Positions 23,001 through 36,100 of a stretch of DNA of 64,000 nucleotides are shown here, in pieces. A program made the position numbers and the translations under genes. The notes under the pieces are model-generated. The model saw only the letters and a list, made by a program, of their open reading frames with translations, searched no databases and was not told the origin of the DNA. This DNA comes from Galaxea fascicularis (lineage: Eukaryota; Cnidaria; Anthozoa; Scleractinia; Euphylliidae): positions 32,211,882-32,275,881 of the forward strand of contig OX419338.1 of the NCBI GenBank assembly GCA_948470475.1, in the 5' to 3' direction. Positions within the stretch are counted from its first letter, which is position 1. Every line of letters begins with the position of its first letter.

Positions 23001-26000
23001 TTGAATACATTGATTGATTCTCCTTCCAAATTAACTAATGATTAATAACATTTCATAGATGCAAATTAACGTGTGGAGAATTTGACAGTGCATCAAAAGT
23101 CACATAAGGTCTTATTTCAAGCAACCTTTCAATTGAAAGTCTCAATTACTTGTGCCCAATCTCATCCTCATCCTTGAATCTAAAGATTATTGTCACATTT
23201 TCTCAAAGTACTAATTACATCTTCCTTATCACTTAACTCTTAAAACCCCTAAGAATGATCAGCATCCCATTTCTCCTTCTAAGGTCAACACTTTATAAAA
23301 CAGTGTGGTTATGAGAATTAAGGACAGGATCACACAAAATGAACTGTTTGACATTTTTAACAATTTCTCCCTACCAGTTCTATAGCAACTGTAGGGACAA
23401 CACATGAGAATTTAACATTTGATCTTAAAATTTAAAGGGTTAATTACCTGGACAGAATCCAAACTTCTTTGAACTAAACAGAAACAAGAGCATCATTTTA
23501 ATACTACATGCTTATGTATAACCACCTTAAACTTCACTGTAAAAGGAAAAGAAAATTTTATCAGACTTGTGCCAGTTGTTATCCTATGTTACAGTACCTG
23601 ACTCTCTCATATTTTCTTTAAGTTCAGTTACGGTTGTTTCTATGGCCTCCAATTTTTCTTCCTCTTTACTCTTCTTTTGGTAAATGTATGGCAATATAAA
23701 TGTCTAGAAGTGAAGGAAAAGTAACAGAAAAAAAAAGGTGTTTGGTCTGTGTCCCAGTCACGGATACAATGGCAAAATATTCTCTTTGATGAGAAATTTT
23801 GCTTTGCTTTGCATCCTCCTGTACATACACTGTACATTGTATCATCTATAGTAATCTACATGATCAGTAGCATGCTTGTCAAGACTGTTTCCCTTGGGGT
23901 ACGAATGTAAATTAAATCAAATCAAATCAAATTTATTTAAGCTCGATAGCGTGAGGTGTGGTTGCCCAGTCTTCTGAGCTAGGGGCTCATGTATTAAATG
24001 TTGAAGCATTCCGGATTGAATTGGAAATTTAGAAGTGTTGGTTTTTGCGGGGAGGGGAAAACCAGAGTAGCAGAGAAGAGACCCAAGAACAAACTCAACC
24101 CACAAATGACGTCGAGTCCAGGAATCCAACCCGGGCCACAATGGTGGAAGGCGAATGCTCTCACCAATGGGCCATCTCTGCTCCCCAGTAACATGTACAC
24201 TGTATGTATAGTGCATATTTTGATGCACAAGGTAATTAATTGATTGATAATGAACACAGCCAACCATACCAAATTGTTTCATAATAAACTACGGGTAATA
24301 AGAAATTTAATATTAACCTTGAAAGTGCATACCAATAGCAATCTACCCCCCTCCCAAAGTCTAGTCAGGGTAAACATGTCACTTGACCCTAACAACCTCT
24401 CTTGGGAACAAAGGAATATATCTAAGTAGAAAACATACAATTTTATAAAGAGCTAAGCAGTAACTTAATGACTGTACCTTGAAAAGATGAGCCAGAGTAT
24501 ACCCAATTCCTCCACCTAAGATGGCAGCTCCTACATAGCTTCTCCAAGGGACTGGGAGTGGAGCTTGCAGCAAATGGCTGACAAAACAAAATACAATACA
24601 AACATCATTAACAGCGGGTTAAGACCTAATAAATAACATTAATTTTTTTCACATTTTCTTGATTGAATTAGGCATAAATAACAACAACTTGCAGCAACAT
24701 TCAGATGAGGAAATAATTGGCCACATGAATTACACTGTAAACAAATTACACTATTACTGCATTAGTGCTCTATGTAACTATTGATGTATTTACCAGTTAT
24801 GTTTCTCTTTATAATTTAACATGCAATGTATAACTCTTTAGTTTTTAGTTTCTTTAACTTAAAGTATGTTGATGACTGGCCCACCACGAATAGCAAATTT
24901 GCTATCTGCGGGCCAACATAAACTTAAATCTTGTCAAGAAAATATATAAAATAAAAGTGTGTAAAAGTGTGTACACTGTAACCCTTTGATTAATCAGAGG
25001 CACCTGGTCAGTGCTTTCATACTCCAACACAACAGATACAACTGTAGCTGATGGAATGAGTGAGAGGATGCTAACTTTCTTTGACAAAGGTTTTGATAAG
25101 AAGAGCTGGAGATGATCAACACGTATTTACCAGTGGTTTTCTTTACACTCACTACATCAGTATGTTCAAACCATGAATTGCGCCAAACCTTAATTAGTTT
25201 ACAGATGTAAATTCAATTGCTGAGTTTCCAAGGTGGTAAATTGAATGTCTCTATGTTTACTTGAAAAATGTTGACCATCAAAAATTAAAACTTAGATTTA
25301 AATTGTCTAATTATTCTGTGCCTCTGTTAGTGTAGGTAGTCTCACTTATCTAAAAATACTAAATAATGTTCAAATAATTCATAAACCTAGGCATGAACCA
25401 CTGAATCTCTTTAACAAACATATATCTAGCTTTCTTTCTTATTACTAACCTTGAAGTTGGCCCAACTGCACCCCTCTGAGGTACTGGAGAGGAGGAAGGT
25501 GCGGGATGCTAAATAATTAAAGGAGTCCAAAATCACCCAACATTGTAAATGGCAAATACTTATAGATTAAAATTAACCCTCTCAATTTTTGGTCTAAGTT
25601 ATAATTTCTTTGTTTTTTTCTAAGCAGTTTATGACATTGAGCCAATGTACCACAATCTCCATGTTAATATGTGGCTGAAAACAGGTTCCAAAATAATAAT
25701 GTCCTACATTTCTAAATAAAGCTGTTGAACATGAAATAATTATTATTGTTCACAACAGTGATCTTAAAATGTCAGCAATAACCTTATTCCTTTTTAGTTC
25801 TGATAAGGCAACTTTACGATTTTTTAATACATATTTTATCTACCGAGAAAAGTGTGGTTTTCTGCTGGCTGAGAAACGAATGAAGCAGAAAATGTGTTCT
25901 CACACACAGCTAGTGGTATAGGTTTGAGTGTGCAGGGGGTCTTCAGGTCACATGATGTTGATAGTTCAGTTGGTTGGCTTAGCATGGCTCCAAACAATGA

Positions 26001-27023
26001 ACAATGAATAATTATACTGAGGTTCATAAGAAGATTACTATAATAATTATTAGTAGTAGTAATCTTCTTATCAGGCTACTGCATTTACATGTAAGAAAGT
26101 GATTATTCATCTGTTTTACACTACAGAAAAGTTAATCACCTCATCAAGTGGTGTTCCTGATATCCTAATGGCTTCTTCGATTTCATCTTTTTTTAGACCT
26201 GTAATGAAATTATAACAAAAGAAACAAACAAAACAAAAAAACTTGAACTTGAAATACATTTCTCTCATATACAATAATTAATTTTCTTTATGCATCCCCA
26301 GAGCCTATTTAAAGGATTTTTAGGAATTAGTCACGGGTTTCCCTGAAGTGAACTGTGTGGTTTGACAATAGATAACCCATCTCCCTTTTGGTTTTTCTTT
26401 GGCCTCAGTAAAGCTATCCCAACTGAAATGGAATGAGGCTTTAAGATAATTTAAGATACAGTACATGGTACAGCTGTACTGCAAGATGCCCAATCGCGTG
26501 TTCAATAATCTCTCAAAGGTATTATTTTACATTAGCTATGTTGATAAGCTCACCTCACGAAGTTTACCTTATTTTAAAAACCAAAATACAAAGACCAAAG
26601 GTAAATGTAATCAATAAGTTGATAAGTTTATAACACAATAACAAGTTACGCATAATTAAACAAACACTGACTCAAATCTAAAATTCTATTGACTACCTTT
26701 TTTCTCCAGGAATGCGTTTTTACGAGATAATGGTGTCTGTGCAACTTTTGGATTTTGTAAAAACTTTACAGCAGTATCGATCTGAATAGAAAGAATGAAA
26801 ATCGATCAATGCTCAAACTAAGGTGAAAATTTCGCAAGATCTTGCTATATTAGTCACGAACAAACGCACCCTTTTCTGACGCAGTTCTCTCTCTTTCTCG
26901 GTGGCAGCGTCATCCAGCTTAAAAAGAAACGAGCTCACTTTCAGATTTTGAAATCACCTCACACAGTAAAACACGATAAAAAGAGCAAATAATTTTCAAT
27001 ATTCAAACCTCTCTGGACGCCAT
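20010..27023 (-). CDS. PEX14: PEX14, peroxisomal membrane import-docking protein
   Basis: PEX14 docks the PTS1 receptor PEX5 at the peroxisomal membrane, with PEX13. Eleven phase-consistent exons give 401 aa (human about 377): 27023-27009, 26917-26870, 26781-26697, 26198-26140, 25508-25450, 24577-24478, 23703-23598, 22865-22813, 22480-22392, 21916-21708, 20392-20010. Residues 22-69 form the Pex14 N-terminal helical domain (AVKFLQNPKVAQTPLSRKNA, then KKGLKKDEIEEAI), which binds PEX5 WxxxF/Y motifs. A Gly-rich hydrophobic segment (GAAILGGGIGYTLAHLFK) at about 104-122 is followed by a charged coiled coil to about 180. Later come EILSLKGLLLNRKQFP and IPSWQ (222-226), conserved in the family. The last exon is an acidic Ser/Thr-rich tail. 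Exon 8 has a weak acceptor and is the least certain. The start lies 114 bp from that of NOC2L. Confidence 0.9.
20530..20925 (+). pseudogene. LINE 3' reverse-transcriptase fragment in PEX14 intron 10
   Basis: Translated pieces across stops read VLTHSSYDADANQLFKELGW, KAEMVHKSLNGLEIH, NSLPSAGRQATSLTNFRR. This is the characteristic C-terminal region of cnidarian CR1/L2-type reverse transcriptase ORFs. In-frame stops near 20708 and 20747 and frame changes show it is dead. It is followed by AATAAA and a GATGAT microsatellite tail (to 21073) typical of these LINE 3' ends. Confidence 0.7.
21045..21073 (+). repeat. GAT microsatellite (LINE tail)
   Basis: GATGATGATG run directly after AATAAA at the end of the LINE fragment; it marks the 3' end of the inserted element. 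Confidence 0.75.
23232..23442. repeat. Interspersed repeat, family B copy 2 (PEX14 intron)
   Basis: It starts CTTAACTCTTAAAACCCC and ends in an inverted TTTAAAGGGTTAA, giving a terminal inverted repeat of the form TTAACYCTTAAA. It shares ordered segments with 16421-16612. It lies between exons 7 and 8 of PEX14. Confidence 0.65.
24112..24188 (-). repeat. tRNA-derived SINE (PEX14 intron 6)
   Basis: Read on the minus strand, a box A (TGGCCCATTGGTGAGAGC) is followed about 30 bp later by a box-B-like GGTTGGATTCC. This is the head of the same tRNA-derived family as the copy at 33916. A tRNA clover leaf is not intact, so this is a SINE and not a tRNA gene. Confidence 0.6.
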
Positions 27024-27137
27024 ACTGTTTTCCCCTCTCTGAAAACTCGTTGGCCAATCAAAACACTTGTACTGTAATGTATCTTCAGTCCTGCGGGCAG
27101 CGGGCAGCGGTGCAATCCACGTGTTTCAAAATTCAAG
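27024..27137. promoter_or_regulatory. Bidirectional PEX14/NOC2L promoter
   Basis: Only 114 bp separate the two divergent start codons. A CCAAT box lies at 27054-27058 and a CACGTG E-box at 27118-27123, next to a GC-richer CAGCGGGCAGCGG stretch. There is no clear TATA box, in line with a housekeeping bidirectional promoter. Both 5' UTRs must be very short or overlap. Confidence 0.65.
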
Positions 27138-30100
27138 ATGGCGGACACCAAGTCTAAAAGGTAAACTTGCAATTGAATGAGCTAGTTTTGGTTTATGTGT
27201 GTGTTTGTAGATGGATTAGTTTCCCACTTGCAGAAGATTGTGTGACATGGATGCCGAGGAGTTTATGATGCATGGTTTCGATTCAGACGTTCCTGACGAT
27301 GACAACGAACCCGAGAAGACACAGAAAGTTTCTCTAAACGAAGTTTCTCAAGGCAAATCTCAGAAACATAAAAAGTATGAATGATCTTATCAGTCCCATT
27401 GCCGTTTAGCCTTGACAATCTTTGACACAGGGTTATTTTACATTGCTTTTAAATAACATACCAACGCGATTAAAAGCGATTTGTAACGCAGTGTCGAGCG
27501 CATATGGCTGCAGTGTGTTGCAAATCAGCTACAGTCAGGCACCTGTACTTGGCTACTTTTATGCGATTCTTACGAAATAGTGTAGCTTAGTAGTGAACAG
27601 GCTTCTCCAAACAAGAACAATCCTTCTTTTAGCCTTACCTGTCCTAGGTCATCAAAGATCAAAGACAAGCGTAGTATGGATTTATCGATAAGTGGAACAA
27701 CTCTATTAAACTTATGTCTGCTAAATTGCCCTTTAATTGATATCAGGATAGATTATAGAAAATGTATCTCTCCACTTCTTCACTTGTGTCATTGCAGAAG
27801 CCTAGTTTCTTAGTGCAATGTCAAATGTATTACATGCTCCGTTCTACAAAGCTTTCCAAGAAGTGTTGATAATCGTCGTAATTCGCTCCTGTGACCTTAT
27901 TAATATGATGTGAATTCATGCATTTAGGAAATCAAAAAGTTCAGACCACAAAGATCAGCTTGCCAGGTTGCAGGAAAAAGATCCTGAATTTTACAAGTTC
28001 TTGAAGGAAAATGACAAAGAGCTACTTGATTTCAATGACTCTGATACTGGCTCGGAGATGGATGATGATCAGGATGAAGATGAAGGCGATGATAATGGTA
28101 CTGATGATGAAATCATAAACAAGGACACCAAGGATGATAAAAAGGAAAAAATAGTGAGAAAAGTAATTGTTTGATGTTTTGGAGTGTTACGCTTGTACAT
28201 ACCTCTTAGTAACCGAGTTCGAGGTCTGTACTGTAAGTTACAGACCAAGTTTTTTCTTGTTTGCTTAAATTGGCCCATGTGCAAAGCGCAAGGACCATAA
28301 ATCAATAAGAAAAAGCAAGGATCCATAACTTACAGTACAGACCGAGAAAACAAGGTTGGTTAAATATATATTATAATTTCATCTCTGAGGTTAGTCAGCA
28401 CACAGGAAAGGAAACTTTCAAATTGAGCTGGCCGTTCAGTAGAATACAGCCCACAATTAAATTGACCAATCATGGCAAACGTAACAGCTGAGAGATAAAA
28501 TAAAATGGAATATCCTACACTGTATTTGTGACTTGTATAGTATTTTCATGCAGTGGTACATACAGACATGTTGTGGTTCAGTGTTATCCTTGGTTTACGT
28601 TTCAAACTTTTTGTTATACATGACCACACCCTAATTCAAATGAAAATAAAAGTCAAACCAAGGATGAAATTGAACCATAATAATCAAGTGTGTGTCTATT
28701 TTATACAATGTAACAGAAAGCACATGTATTATTATTATTATTATACCCATACAATCAAGAGGAGGTACATCACAGTATACAGAGGAAGAGCCTGCAGACC
28801 CCTAGCCTGCGTGACAGACGCCTTTTACGGCTCTTGTTTCACACGCCGAGAAAAGAGCGTCTGCGATCCCGAGCTGGAGAACGATTTCCGTGACGTCAGA
28901 AGTTTTAAACCAATCGTAAGTCGGCTCTCATTTTTGTGGAACCAACACGCGCGGAGTCGCGTAGGGATCTCGCGTACATCCTCGTACACAGAAAAAACAA
29001 TCTATCAGGTAAAATGGGTTTGGAAGGCCTACACGACTCTTGTTCGCGTTTGCCGCTTCTATCTCGGTTCTATTGACCAATTTAGCTTCTTGCTTGTTTT
29101 AAGTGGGGGAACACGGTGGTTTAGAGGATAGCATGATGGTGATGGTGATTGAAACAGCCATGTGCTTAAATGTCGCATGTAATGTATTTTGATACCAAAG
29201 GTCATTTCTGGGTTTAACTGCATTTATCGCCTATTTGTTTTGACCCTGGTTGTTTCTGTTTAGTGACTGTGGTCCTTTATATGCCATCTGAAGCGTTTTG
29301 TCTAGCTTCGGTTTGGCTCGTTTCAGTGCGTTCAGTGACAGAACTGCCTCTCTCTTGTTATCAAGGATAGGAATTTTGAGCCGCGTAGTATGATCATCTT
29401 TATCTTGCAGTGTTTTTATATTACCGGGCCTGGTTATTTGGTTTTGTAGCAAGACGTTGTGTTTCTTTTGCGCCTATTCGTCTCTTTATCCTTTCTTTAG
29501 TGTTGCAGCTTCTTAGAGAGCTATGGAACACGTGAAGTTGAGCGCTCAAATCCGCTCTAATTACGGCTGTGTCTTTGTCATCGTTTCACTCCGCTCTGTA
29601 ACTGCGGTTATAGTATTTTCCTTGTTTTGTTTATGCCAGTGGTTTTGGCTGTGTTTAGGTACGCCATTAAATGATAGACAAGACCATGGTTTCGATCCTC
29701 CCTTGTGGATCTCATCAGTTGCCGGGAATGGCTTGAGTAATAGAGTTGCTCTTTAGGCAATGTCATCATCTTTCTGTGAGAATGGCAGAGCATGCTTGTG
29801 TTATTATACCCACTGGGCTGATCGAAAATACTAGGTTGTAAAATGGGGTTGGAAGGCCTACACGACTCCTGTTCGCGCGTTTGCCGCTTCAATCTCGGTT
29901 CTATTGACCAATTTAGCTTCTTGCTTGTTTTAAGTGGGGCAACACGGTGGTTTAGAGGATAGCATGATGTAAGCGTAGCTGGCGACATTGATTTCCGCTA
30001 ATTTTCGCACTTTACACTGGAGCTAAAGGACAAACTTTTCTTCGCTTCCGGTGGTTCTAAACCTTTAGCGAGTCTTTTTATACGGACCGGACCATCAGTT

Positions 30101-33100
30101 TTAAATTTTGTTTGAATTCCATCGATGATTTCATCCACTTTTTTCAAGGCCTTCTTGTATCAATTCAGAGTATTATAACATAAGCGGCATATTGCGAGGT
30201 TCTTGCTACCGACGTAAACAGACAAATCGATTCCAACTGAGCGAAGAATTAACAAAGCACTTATGTCCAATTCACTTTTCCCAAAGATCTTTATCTTCTC
30301 CTTTAAACTGGAAATGTTTACTTAACACGGATAACAACAATCTTCAGACAAGTTAACCTTTTTCGGCGTTTACCCACTCATGACACATGCCACTGCTAAG
30401 ATCGAAGACAGTAGCCCGCGAGTTCGCGAGTGTAACTCAAGTGTAATTGATCGCATCATTTTATCACTCAATTTTATTGGTTAAGAAAAAAACAAAAGCA
30501 CTGACGTCACGGAAATCGTTCTCCAGCTCGGGATCGCAGACGCTCTTTTCTCGGCGTGTGAAACAAGAGCCGTAAAAGGCGTCTGTCACGCAGGCTAGCA
30601 GACCCCACAATTCTGCAGAACACCCTCTTTACGTATTCACTCTTGGGCACATGACACCGATGTCGTTACATATGTCGTGACATCACGTCACGACTATGTT
30701 TGCAATGTATTATGGATGGAAGGAATGAACACGCCTTCAAGATGGCGTGGTAATGTTGTTGTTTGTAAATGTTGTTTTTTGGAAAATGAGCCTTTATCCT
30801 GTCTCGAATGATTGAGCAAACTGCGAACTACAACAGATCAACAACAGATTGTTAAAAAAAATTGAATATTTTACCAGCACACATCAGTCGTGTGCTTGTC
30901 AAAGAGATGACCAATGAGAAGAAAGAACATGTGAACAGAAGTAATGCCTTCCTAATTTAACAAAATAAATTATTAATGTATTTTTCACTTCTCCATTTGC
31001 TGGACCATATGATCCTCTGGCACCCACCACCCAGGACTCAAAGTATCACAACACAGACACAACTGACATTTGCACAAAATTGTGACGCCAATATTCACAG
31101 CAGCTGTTAAAAATCTGCTTGAAGAAAGAGTTCTGAGCAGCCATGTTGAAGTTTTCTCGATTCCTGGGTTTTTTTCCATGATAAGTATTGTAAACAACTT
31201 TAGAATTTATTTCCTCTCCATGGTGACAGTTAGCGTACCAATCAGATCGACGCGTTCGTGGGCAAACACTGTTCTGCAGAATCGTGGGGTTTGCAGGCAA
31301 GCGTTACCTTCGTCCCTCCTCCCCTCCCCTGTCACATCTCTCTTTTGCTCGCACCCCATTTCCCACACAATCAAAGTTTCTCCGAAAACTGCACGGAAAT
31401 GCTTGCTACACAGGCTAGAGTTCAAATGGCTATCATCCATGTCTTTTTCTTGGTTTGACTGTCTATTGGATCTACATGTATTGAACTCTTAAAGCTTTAT
31501 AATGGTCACTACTGCACAACCACAGTTGTACAGTGCATATCTTTATCATTCAATCATGTCCTGTGACATCAGTTCTGTCTTAAGTAACCTTTGAATAGAG
31601 TTTGAACTGCATGTAAGGCATTAATGATTATTTTAGCAGTCAACAAGTTGATACATGTACAGTTGTATTTTATGTGCATTACACTGTAGATGCGTTCAAG
31701 CATTCTTCAAAAGTTTGAAAAACATCTGTACAAAAAGAGAGCCACTTACTATAAGCTCAACATTCCAAACACATTTTTATCTTTCCAGATTCTGATGGTA
31801 TTTCAGATACATAATAGTCTGCCGTTTTATGTCATTAACTTTTTGTACAGGACTTATGAATAAGCTTTTTAACAGTGGACAGCGTGCTTCCTTGCTTTGT
31901 GTACCATTTCTTCATTTCAGGACAGTTTTTCTTAATTACAATTTTCATTTTCAGGGTTTGTCAAAAACAGATGAAGAAGTTGAAGATTTCAATGGTGATG
32001 ATGACAATGATAATGATGATGATGGTGATAATGATGATGACATTGGTTTGCTTGACAAACAAACCAAGCATGAAAAGGAAGGCAAACCAGTGACTCAAGA
32101 AATGATAAAAGAATGGAGAGCAGGACTTGAGGTATTTTGATTTGATACATGTATCTTTGGCAATAAAGTAACAAAAGGTATTTAAACACTGTTGCAACAT
32201 TGCCAGAAGGACATGTACATGTAATGGGACTGACTGGAGTATTATTTTTTGTGCTTGGTTATGTTAATGTCATTGTAATCCACATGGCTTATTACATGTA
32301 GTTTGTCATGAAAACTTTTCTACAGCTACTCATGCTCATGATTCCCTCTTGATTCTCTGTCTTTTTTCTCATTAGAAAAATTCAATTCACTCTTTGAAGC
32401 AAACTTTGCGAGCCTTTCGATCTGCTGTCCATGGGGCTCTTGACCTTGGTGATGCAAAATCACAAACACGGTTGACTTTTAAAGTTGAAGGAGACACAGG
32501 TGCGTATAATAATTACAAGTCATGGTACAATACCTGACTAGTTCATTTGTTGACTGTGTGGTTTCAGTGACTGCCCGTATGGTTTGTGAATTAAGTGACC
32601 AGTTTGTACAGTAACATGTCTTTGACCTTCTTTTTTATTTACAGTATTCAATGCCATCATTCAGCTCTGTTTAAGACATGTTTACCCAGTGTTGTTTCAC
32701 CATGTTGGAGGCACACACAGCAAGCAGGGGAAGAGGTGGGTCATTGCTAACATTACTAAATATCATTTTTTAACCACATTTGTCATCAATGTTATTGATA
32801 ATGTTGCAGACTGTCTGTCTGCCTGTCTCTCTGTCTCCCCTTTCCATATCATAATACAGCTGCTGTAGATCACTCTCTTTGCTTTTCAGTTACAAGCCTG
32901 TTAATAATAGTGTGCATTACATGTAGCTCCTTTGTTTCTTAAATCCAGTCACTTGCAATGTAGGTTGCCTATCAGGCAAACAATGAATCCTTCATATTTC
33001 ATCTTTCAGTCAGTGAGCGAGTCAGTCAATCGGTTTTCCTGTCTCTCAGAAAGTTAAGCAGCCTGTAATTCTCATTACTGTGAAGTTCAGCTTTTCAATC

Positions 33101-36100
33101 ATTCTCTGTCTGTTATTGTCTTCACAACTGGCCGGCCTGTTGTCTGACTAAGTCAGTGAATGCCTCACTCCTTGGACAAATTACTTTGTGACCACTGTTA
33201 ACAATTTACTGTACATGTTAATGTTAAGATTATTCATAATAGTCTCTACAGTTTTGGTTACCTGTAGTCAGTTTGACTTGTGAGTCACAGACCAACAGAT
33301 ACACGTACATGTGTTTGGTTATAGCAATTTAAGTAAATCTTTATGTCACATGTATAGTGTAAGCAATCAAGAGCACAAAGTCATGTCAGTCAGGCTGCTA
33401 GTGAGTTATTCGGTTGGCCATTTAGTCAGTCCTTCATATATTGTGTACATACTTGTACAAGTGTTAAGATCTACTCTATCAGTCATTAAACCAAGTCCTG
33501 TTAATTTTTGCCAAACAACCAATCATTCAGTTGTACATGTACTGAAGTTTCTGCTTTGACAATTGCGTGTAATAGTGAAACCAGATCATGTTGTTTTATT
33601 CTCATTTCAGAACTATTCCCTCTTCACATTCTAAGTGGTCACTGGTTAAAACACCAATCAAGCATTACCTCAATGACATTCTACAGGTGAATTTACATGT
33701 GAATGCAACTGCACTGTTTGAGTACTTCATTTATCAGTTGTTTTCTCTTTTTCATACTAAGCCAGTTGGAACTTTTCTTTCCAGTTTTGCTTTTGTTGTA
33801 TTACTTTCTCAACCAGTAAAAGTGGTTTTAAATTTAAGTTAATTGTTTGGTTCAATGGTGTTAACTTTCTTAGCACCAATGGGTGATGTCCTCTTTCCTA
33901 ATCTCTCCAGTTTTAGGGTTGGCGCAGTGGTGAGAGCGCTCGCCTTCCACCAATGTGTCCCGGGTTCGCTTCCCGCACTCTGTGTCAGTTTCATCATTAA
34001 TTTTTCAGAATGTGTAGTTCCAGAAAATATCCATACCCCCCCCCCCCTAACGGAAGGGATTGGAAATTCTGGAGGGTGGGGGGGTTCAAAGGCCCAGGAA
34101 TTTCCAGAGGGGGGGAGGGCGGTTTACCACAGGCTAACGCCGTCAGAAATAATTGCCGGAAAGTGAAATTATGCAAATTTCGAAAAAAATCGGCGATGTA
34201 TCAAATTTTCACCGGCAGGTTTCTTTTGCAGGTCACATTCCACAGGTCAAAGTACAGGTCAAAGTACAGGTCACCGTGCTACAGATAAATAAACAAGCCC
34301 AAAAGTGTCTCCTAGCCCTAATCACTATCCAAAATTTCGTTTTAGATCATGATAAGACTGTTTGGCTTAGTTACCAATCGACAAAACAGTGACCTGTACC
34401 TGTGACCTGTGGAATGTAACCTGTAAAAGATACCTGCCTAATTTTCACCGCCAGTTGACGCGACGTCAATCTGTCGCGAAAAAAGACTGAATTACATTTC
34501 ACGGCTACAAAAAAATCGAAAACGCATTCTTTTTACTCTTCTTATAGGCAGTCGTAGTTATCTTCCAAAATTACAGAGAAGAAAGTGTTAACAGCAAAAG
34601 CTTTCACTTCATTATTCATTAAGGCATCCTTGAGGTTAGCGACCTACCTTTTGGTTATGTGTTGGCCACAGTATCCACCAAATTTTTTCGGGAAAAAAGG
34701 TAAAGATCAAAGTTGGGTATTTTGCGCTATAAAATAACTTATATTTTGGTTTCCACAGGGAATGATAAAATTTCCAGGAGGTGTGCGACAAAAATGGAAT
34801 TTCCAGAGGGGAGGCGGGGTCCTTTTTGTGAGCCGATTTTGGAAAATCCAGAGGGGATGGGGGGTTATAGGGAAAATCCCTTCCGTGGGGGGGGTATGGA
34901 TATTTTCTGGAACTACACAATGATATGATTTTGTTGTTTGCAGCTGCTACGGACTCTTGCCGAACCATCCATGTTGTGTGTGATACTGCGGCATGCACAG
35001 TATCTGGCACCGTATTATTCCTGTTATCCTAAAGTAGCTAAGGCTTTCATCAAGGTAACAATAGTAATGCCAAGTACACATAGTTTTGGATGGTATCAAC
35101 TTCAGTTATAAGATCAACTGACACTGGTGTTGGTCCTTTACTGTGAAAATCCGAAAACCGTGAACAATAGAATATTTATGGAATGTTATTGTGTTTTTTG
35201 CAAAGAGCCAATCGCATGCAAGAAAAGTAAACCGCAAACAGTAACAGTAATTACACTGTAGTTTGTGGTTTCATGACACCTGATTGGTTGCTGCACAATG
35301 GGAAATGTCAAAATGAAATCAAAGTGTTCATGGTTTTTGGATTCACACAGTGAACTAACAAATGTGATAATGGTGATGATGATGATGATGATGACAATGA
35401 CAGTGGTTATGATGATGGTGATTTCTGTTACTGTTCATAGTGTGCAATTATGTAATAGAAAACCTACTTATTGAAACGAGGATTCACAATACAGATTTGC
35501 CTAGACTAGCAAGTTATTCTACAATCTGCAGAGTTTCACCATAAGGATGAACTGAACACAAACTGTATGTAATTTACTTTACAAAGTGAAACTACACTGT
35601 GCATGTAACTTAGGGATGGGGAATGGTACGTCGACAAAATCTTGGGTCTTGTAAACTTTTCATCCGATCTTGAAATCTCAACAGCCTTTGTGAAGAGTCT
35701 CGAAGTCTTGTTTATAGTACATTTTTTTTGGGTCTCGAAGTCTCACATGTTTGGTCTCGGTCTTGGATTTTCAAACAAGGGTCTCGCATCTCAGCGAGTC
35801 TTGGATTTTACCATTCATCACCCCTAAAGTTCTTGCGACTCAGAACTCTATTTTTGCGGCCTGGACTTTGCAAGTGCTTATCGTGTAAATCCCATATGGT
35901 TTTTCTGTGTAAGTAATGTGAACTTAGGATAATTGCTTCCTTAGCAAGACAGAATAACGTTCATTTAAAGAGCCAGGGTCTTCAGTTCTCTTAATTTTGT
36001 TCCTTTCAGCGATCTGTGAGGATGTGGAGCAGTGGAGATGAGCATGTTAGAGTCCTGGCTTTTCTAGGGATCAGAAATGTTGCCACGATGATGCCCGCTT

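Noticed and set aside
28553..29131. 192-residue ORF
   Set aside because: It runs across the terminal repeat of the Mutator-like element and has no domain.
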